This document shows positions 61,581 to 64,000 of a DNA stretch of 64,000 bases, one piece after another (position 1 is the first letter of the stretch; each line of letters opens with the position of its first letter). The position numbers were made by a program, and so were the translations under genes. The DNA is from Ferrimonas kyonanensis DSM 18153 (lineage in GTDB: Bacteria; Pseudomonadota; Gammaproteobacteria; Enterobacterales; Shewanellaceae): NCBI RefSeq assembly GCF_000425405.1, contig NZ_AUDJ01000015.1, positions 124,001 to 188,000 on the forward strand, read 5' to 3'. The notes under the pieces were generated by a model that was not told where the DNA came from, did no database searches, and saw nothing but the letters and a program-made list of their open reading frames with translations.

Positions 61581-61602
61581 TATAATGCGAATCATTCGCA
61601 TT
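61581..61602 (+). promoter_or_regulatory. Promoter -10 element overlapped by a Fur-box-like palindrome
   Basis: TATAAT at 61581-61586 runs into AATGCGAATCATTCGCATT (61584-61602), an 8-bp dyad around TCA that matches a common form of the 19-bp Fur box. It is 44-65 bp before the phosphohexomutase ATG. The -35 hexamer is weak. Iron-dependent repression would follow if Fur binds. Confidence 0.6.
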
Positions 61603-61645
61603 GGTGGTATTTTTGAGTCAGTATCGATAACAGGAAACCGCCATT

Positions 61646-63355
61646 ATGAATGCAGAGATTGCACGCTGGATTGACCGCGACCCGGACGCCAACACGCGAC
61701 AGGAGTTGCAGGCACTGGTGAAGGCTCAGGATACTGCGGCCCTCGAAAGCCGGTTTAAGTCCCGACTGGCCTTTGGTACCGCTGGCCTACGAGGCGTGGT
61801 GGGCGCCGGCCCCAACCGGATGAACCGTTTGGTGATTCAGGAAACGGCGACCGGCTTGGCCCATTATCTGAAATCTCAGAACGCCGAGGCGGCCGCGCAG
61901 GGGGTGGTGATCGGCTACGACGGGCGTCCGGACTCACGCCAGTTTGCCATAGACTCCGCTGCCGTGCTGACGGCCCAGGGCATCAAGGTGTATCTGACGG
62001 TACGGGTGGCGGCCACCCCCTTGGTGGCTTACGGGGTCAACCACCTGGGAACTGCCGCCGGTATTGTGGTGACAGCCAGCCACAACCCCCCACAATACAA
62101 TGGCTTTAAGGTGTATTGGGGCAATGGTGCGCAAATCATCTCTCCTCACGACAGCGGCATCGCCGCCGAGATTGACCGGGCCGCCCAGTCGGATCTGCAG
62201 CTGATGGATCTCGAAGATGCCCGGCAACAGGGGCTGTTGGTGTGGCTGGATGACGGCTTCTATCAGTCCTACCGGGATACCATGAAAGCGAATCCTCTGC
62301 TGGGCAATCACACTCAGCCGGAGAGCATCAGTCTGGCTTATACCGCCATGCATGGTGTTGGCGCCGAGATGGCGGAAGCGCTGCTGGCCGATGCCGGATT
62401 TTCCTACGTCTACAGTGTGGCCGCGCAAAGGGAACCGGACGGACGCTTCCCGACGGTGAACTTTCCCAACCCGGAAGAGGCCGGTGCCATGGATCGGGTC
62501 ATCGAAGAGGCTCGGGCTCACGGTGCCACACTGGCCTGTGCCAATGATCCCGATGCCGACCGCTTTGCGGTGGCGGTGCGCCAGCCCGATGGCGAGTACC
62601 AGATGCTGACCGGTGATCAGGTCGGGGTGCTGTTTGGTCATTACCTGTTGTCGCGCGCGCGGCCACAGCAGGACCTGGTCGGGACCACCATCGTGTCCTC
62701 CAGTTTGCTGCAGCGCATTGCCAAGGCGGCGGGAGCCCGCTACTACCAGACCCTGACCGGCTTTAAGTGGCTGACCAACATCGCCATGGAGCAGCAAAGT
62801 GACGCTCATCAATTCTTGTTTGCCTATGAAGAGGCACTGGGATACACCGTCGGCAGTGAGGTGTGGGATAAAGATGGCCTTTCGGCACTGGTGGCTTTCG
62901 CCCAGATGACCGCTGAACTGGCCACCAACGGCAAGACCATCTGGGATCAACTGGAGGCCATCTATCGCCAACATGGCCTTTATTTGAATGCCCAGCGCAG
63001 CATTGCCCTAGACCCGGCGGCGCCGCCAGTTGGGGATAAGTTACGCAGTACGCCGCCCACCGAGATTGCCGGCCAGTCGATTGCCTCTGTGGACGATTTA
63101 AAACACTCTCGGACCACCTTTGCCGATGGTCGCACTGAAACCATCGATCTGCCGACCAGTGACGTCCTGATCTATCACCTGGATGGGGGCAACCGGGTGG
63201 TGGTTCGCCCGTCAGGCACCGAGCCCAAGCTGAAGTGTTATTACGAGGTGGTGGAAGCCTTTGCCGGTAATGAAACGCTGGCGTCGGTACAGCAACGGGC
63301 GCAAACGTCGATGGCCAGTTTGATAGATGAGCATCAGCGGTCCCTGGATAACTAG
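61646..63355 (+). CDS. Phosphohexomutase (phosphoglucomutase/phosphomannomutase, PGM2-like)
   Basis: The 569-residue alpha-D-phosphohexomutase has the four family signatures: the phosphoserine loop TASHNPPQYNGFKVYW near 144-159, the metal loop DPDADR near 305, the sugar loop EEALGY near 392 and the phosphate loop RPSGTEPKLK near 521. The length and FGTAGLRG head match PGM2-type enzymes acting on glucose, mannose or pentose phosphates. The ribosome site AGGAAA precedes the ATG. Confidence 0.9.
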   Translation: MNAEIARWIDRDPDANTRQELQALVKAQDTAALESRFKSRLAFGTAGLRGVVGAGPNRMNRLVIQETATGLAHYLKSQNAEAAAQGVVIGYDGRPDSRQFAIDSAAVLTAQGIKVYLTVRVAATPLVAYGVNHLGTAAGIVVTASHNPPQYNGFKVYWGNGAQIISPHDSGIAAEIDRAAQSDLQLMDLEDARQQGLLVWLDDGFYQSYRDTMKANPLLGNHTQPESISLAYTAMHGVGAEMAEALLADAGFSYVYSVAAQREPDGRFPTVNFPNPEEAGAMDRVIEEARAHGATLACANDPDADRFAVAVRQPDGEYQMLTGDQVGVLFGHYLLSRARPQQDLVGTTIVSSSLLQRIAKAAGARYYQTLTGFKWLTNIAMEQQSDAHQFLFAYEEALGYTVGSEVWDKDGLSALVAFAQMTAELATNGKTIWDQLEAIYRQHGLYLNAQRSIALDPAAPPVGDKLRSTPPTEIAGQSIASVDDLKHSRTTFADGRTETIDLPTSDVLIYHLDGGNRVVVRPSGTEPKLKCYYEVVEAFAGNETLASVQQRAQTSMASLIDEHQRSLDN

Positions 63356-63390
63356 GGAGTGGCTACTTGGCTCAGCGGCCACAAGATCTG

Positions 63391-63415
63391 CCGGTGCGCG
63401 GGGACCGTGCGCCGG
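63391..63415. repeat. GC-rich stem-loop between convergent genes
   Basis: CCGGTGCGCG pairs with CGTGCGCCGG through 10 bp with two G-U pairs around GGGAC. There is no T run. It may limit read-through between the convergent genes. Confidence 0.4.
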
Positions 63416-63432
63416 CAAGCCGTGGGCTAAGA

Positions 63433-64000
63433 CTACTGATCCAGAGTGTCCAACATACTGCTGTCGTAGGGAGCGAGAGGCTTATTCTGGCGCACTTTTT
63501 CGACGTAGTCCGGGTTGGCGATCAGCGGTCGGCCAATGGCGATCAGATCCGCTATGCCACCAGCAAGCGCGTCTCTGCCGGTGTTGACACTGTAACCGCC
63601 GCAGGCAATCACCCGGCCTTTGTAGAGCCGGCGAATGTACTGGGTCACGGTGCCCTGGATGTGGTCGAACGGTGTGTCGTCATGGGAGCCTGTGTGGACA
63701 TAGGTCAGATCGCATCGGTTCAGCCGCTGTAACACATAGTCTGAGATTGCCAGATCCGCCTCGTTGAGACTCAAGTGCTGATGGCCCACCGGAGACAGTC
63801 GCACGCCGACGTGGTCGATCTGCTGCTTTACTGCATCAATGACTTCGAACAGGAAACGGGCCATCTTCTCGGGTGTGCCGCCCCAGCCATCGGTACGCTG
63901 GTTGGTTTCCCAGTGGAGGAACTGGTCCAGCAGGTAGCCGTTGGCACCGTGTAGTTCTACACCGTCGAAGCCGGCCTTGCGGGCGTTGGCGGCTGCCTGT
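63433..64000 (-). CDS. Old-yellow-enzyme family NADH:flavin oxidoreductase, C-terminal part (cut by window edge)
   Basis: The frame runs off the right edge; the visible 188 codons are the C-terminal half. ARKAGFDGVELHGANGYLLDQFLHWETNQRTDGWGG is the hallmark His/Asn-x2-His-type active-site region of OYE proteins, and ACGGYSV plus ADLIAIGRPLIANPDYVEK form the FMN phosphate-binding end. It resembles N-ethylmaleimide reductase (NemA). It converges on the phosphohexomutase gene. Confidence 0.88.
   Translation of the reverse strand, partial: QAAANARKAGFDGVELHGANGYLLDQFLHWETNQRTDGWGGTPEKMARFLFEVIDAVKQQIDHVGVRLSPVGHQHLSLNEADLAISDYVLQRLNRCDLTYVHTGSHDDTPFDHIQGTVTQYIRRLYKGRVIACGGYSVNTGRDALAGGIADLIAIGRPLIANPDYVEKVRQNKPLAPYDSSMLDTLDQ

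Overview
The window looks like a chromosomal segment of a facultatively anaerobic, GC-rich marine-type gammaproteobacterium. Support comes from the uvrY-uvrC-pgsA-tRNA block arranged much as in enterics, a flavodoxin-type HemG, a SpeB agmatinase, an Hha/YmoA-like protein, and a decaheme cytochrome/outer-membrane porin pair of the MtrA/MtrB (DmsE/DmsF) type. A complete-looking anaerobic cobalamin ring operon next to MtrAB-type genes fits Ferrimonas better than Shewanella. That genus assignment is an inference from gene content, not a measured result.

Bases 1-8974 hold a cobalamin operon read rightward: the 3' end of a B12 riboswitch, then cbiD, cbiC, cbiET, cbiL, cbiG (fused to a thioredoxin-like [2Fe-2S] domain), a SirC-like Rossmann protein, cbiH, cbiF and a CobA-type methyltransferase with a degenerate HemD-like tail, closed by a strong terminator. 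Most genes overlap by 4 nt. No cbiJ, cobaltochelatase or cbiA is present here. A histidine phosphatase (CobC/GpmB type) converges on the operon, and about 1.1 kb of AT-rich non-coding DNA follows.

Bases 10.7-23.4 kb are mixed accessory genes: a CIA30-family protein, a small two-gene membrane unit, an alpha/beta hydrolase, a RAYT (REP-associated tyrosine transposase) beside two 126-bp tandem repeats, an orphan zinc-finger-like protein, a TetR regulator divergent from a DJ-1/PfpI protein, an ankyrin-DUF1963 protein, azlCD, a Cache-domain chemoreceptor, an AraC regulator and a YciI protein.

Bases 23.5-41.5 kb are transport-rich: an alpha/beta hydrolase, a polar amino-acid ABC transporter with a perfect ARG box upstream, an EmrA/FUSC exporter pair with a divergent LysR regulator, a five-gene translationally coupled efflux operon (outer-membrane factor, fusion protein, RND pump, response regulator, histidine kinase), a membrane glutaredoxin, an ABC-2 exporter, a BtuF-like binding protein and a zinc-ribbon protein.

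Bases 41.8-49.5 kb concern respiration and housekeeping: mtrA/mtrB-type genes, a chemoreceptor with a purely intramembrane sensor, a hexose-6-phosphate mutarotase, a deoxynucleoside kinase, a cytochrome b561-like protein and hemG. Bases 49.9-54.8 kb hold the Hha-like protein, an acyltransferase, speB, a small hypothetical protein, a stand-alone MurE paralogue with an altered substrate motif, and gloA.

Bases 55.5-64 kb hold uvrY-uvrC-pgsA, tRNA-Cys and tRNA-Leu. A roughly 2.4 kb insert carrying an ABC-F ATPase follows, bounded by two copies of the tRNA-Leu terminator. Then come a phosphohexomutase behind a Fur-box-overlapped promoter and a truncated old-yellow-enzyme oxidoreductase. All functional calls come from reading motifs by eye; no database search was run.
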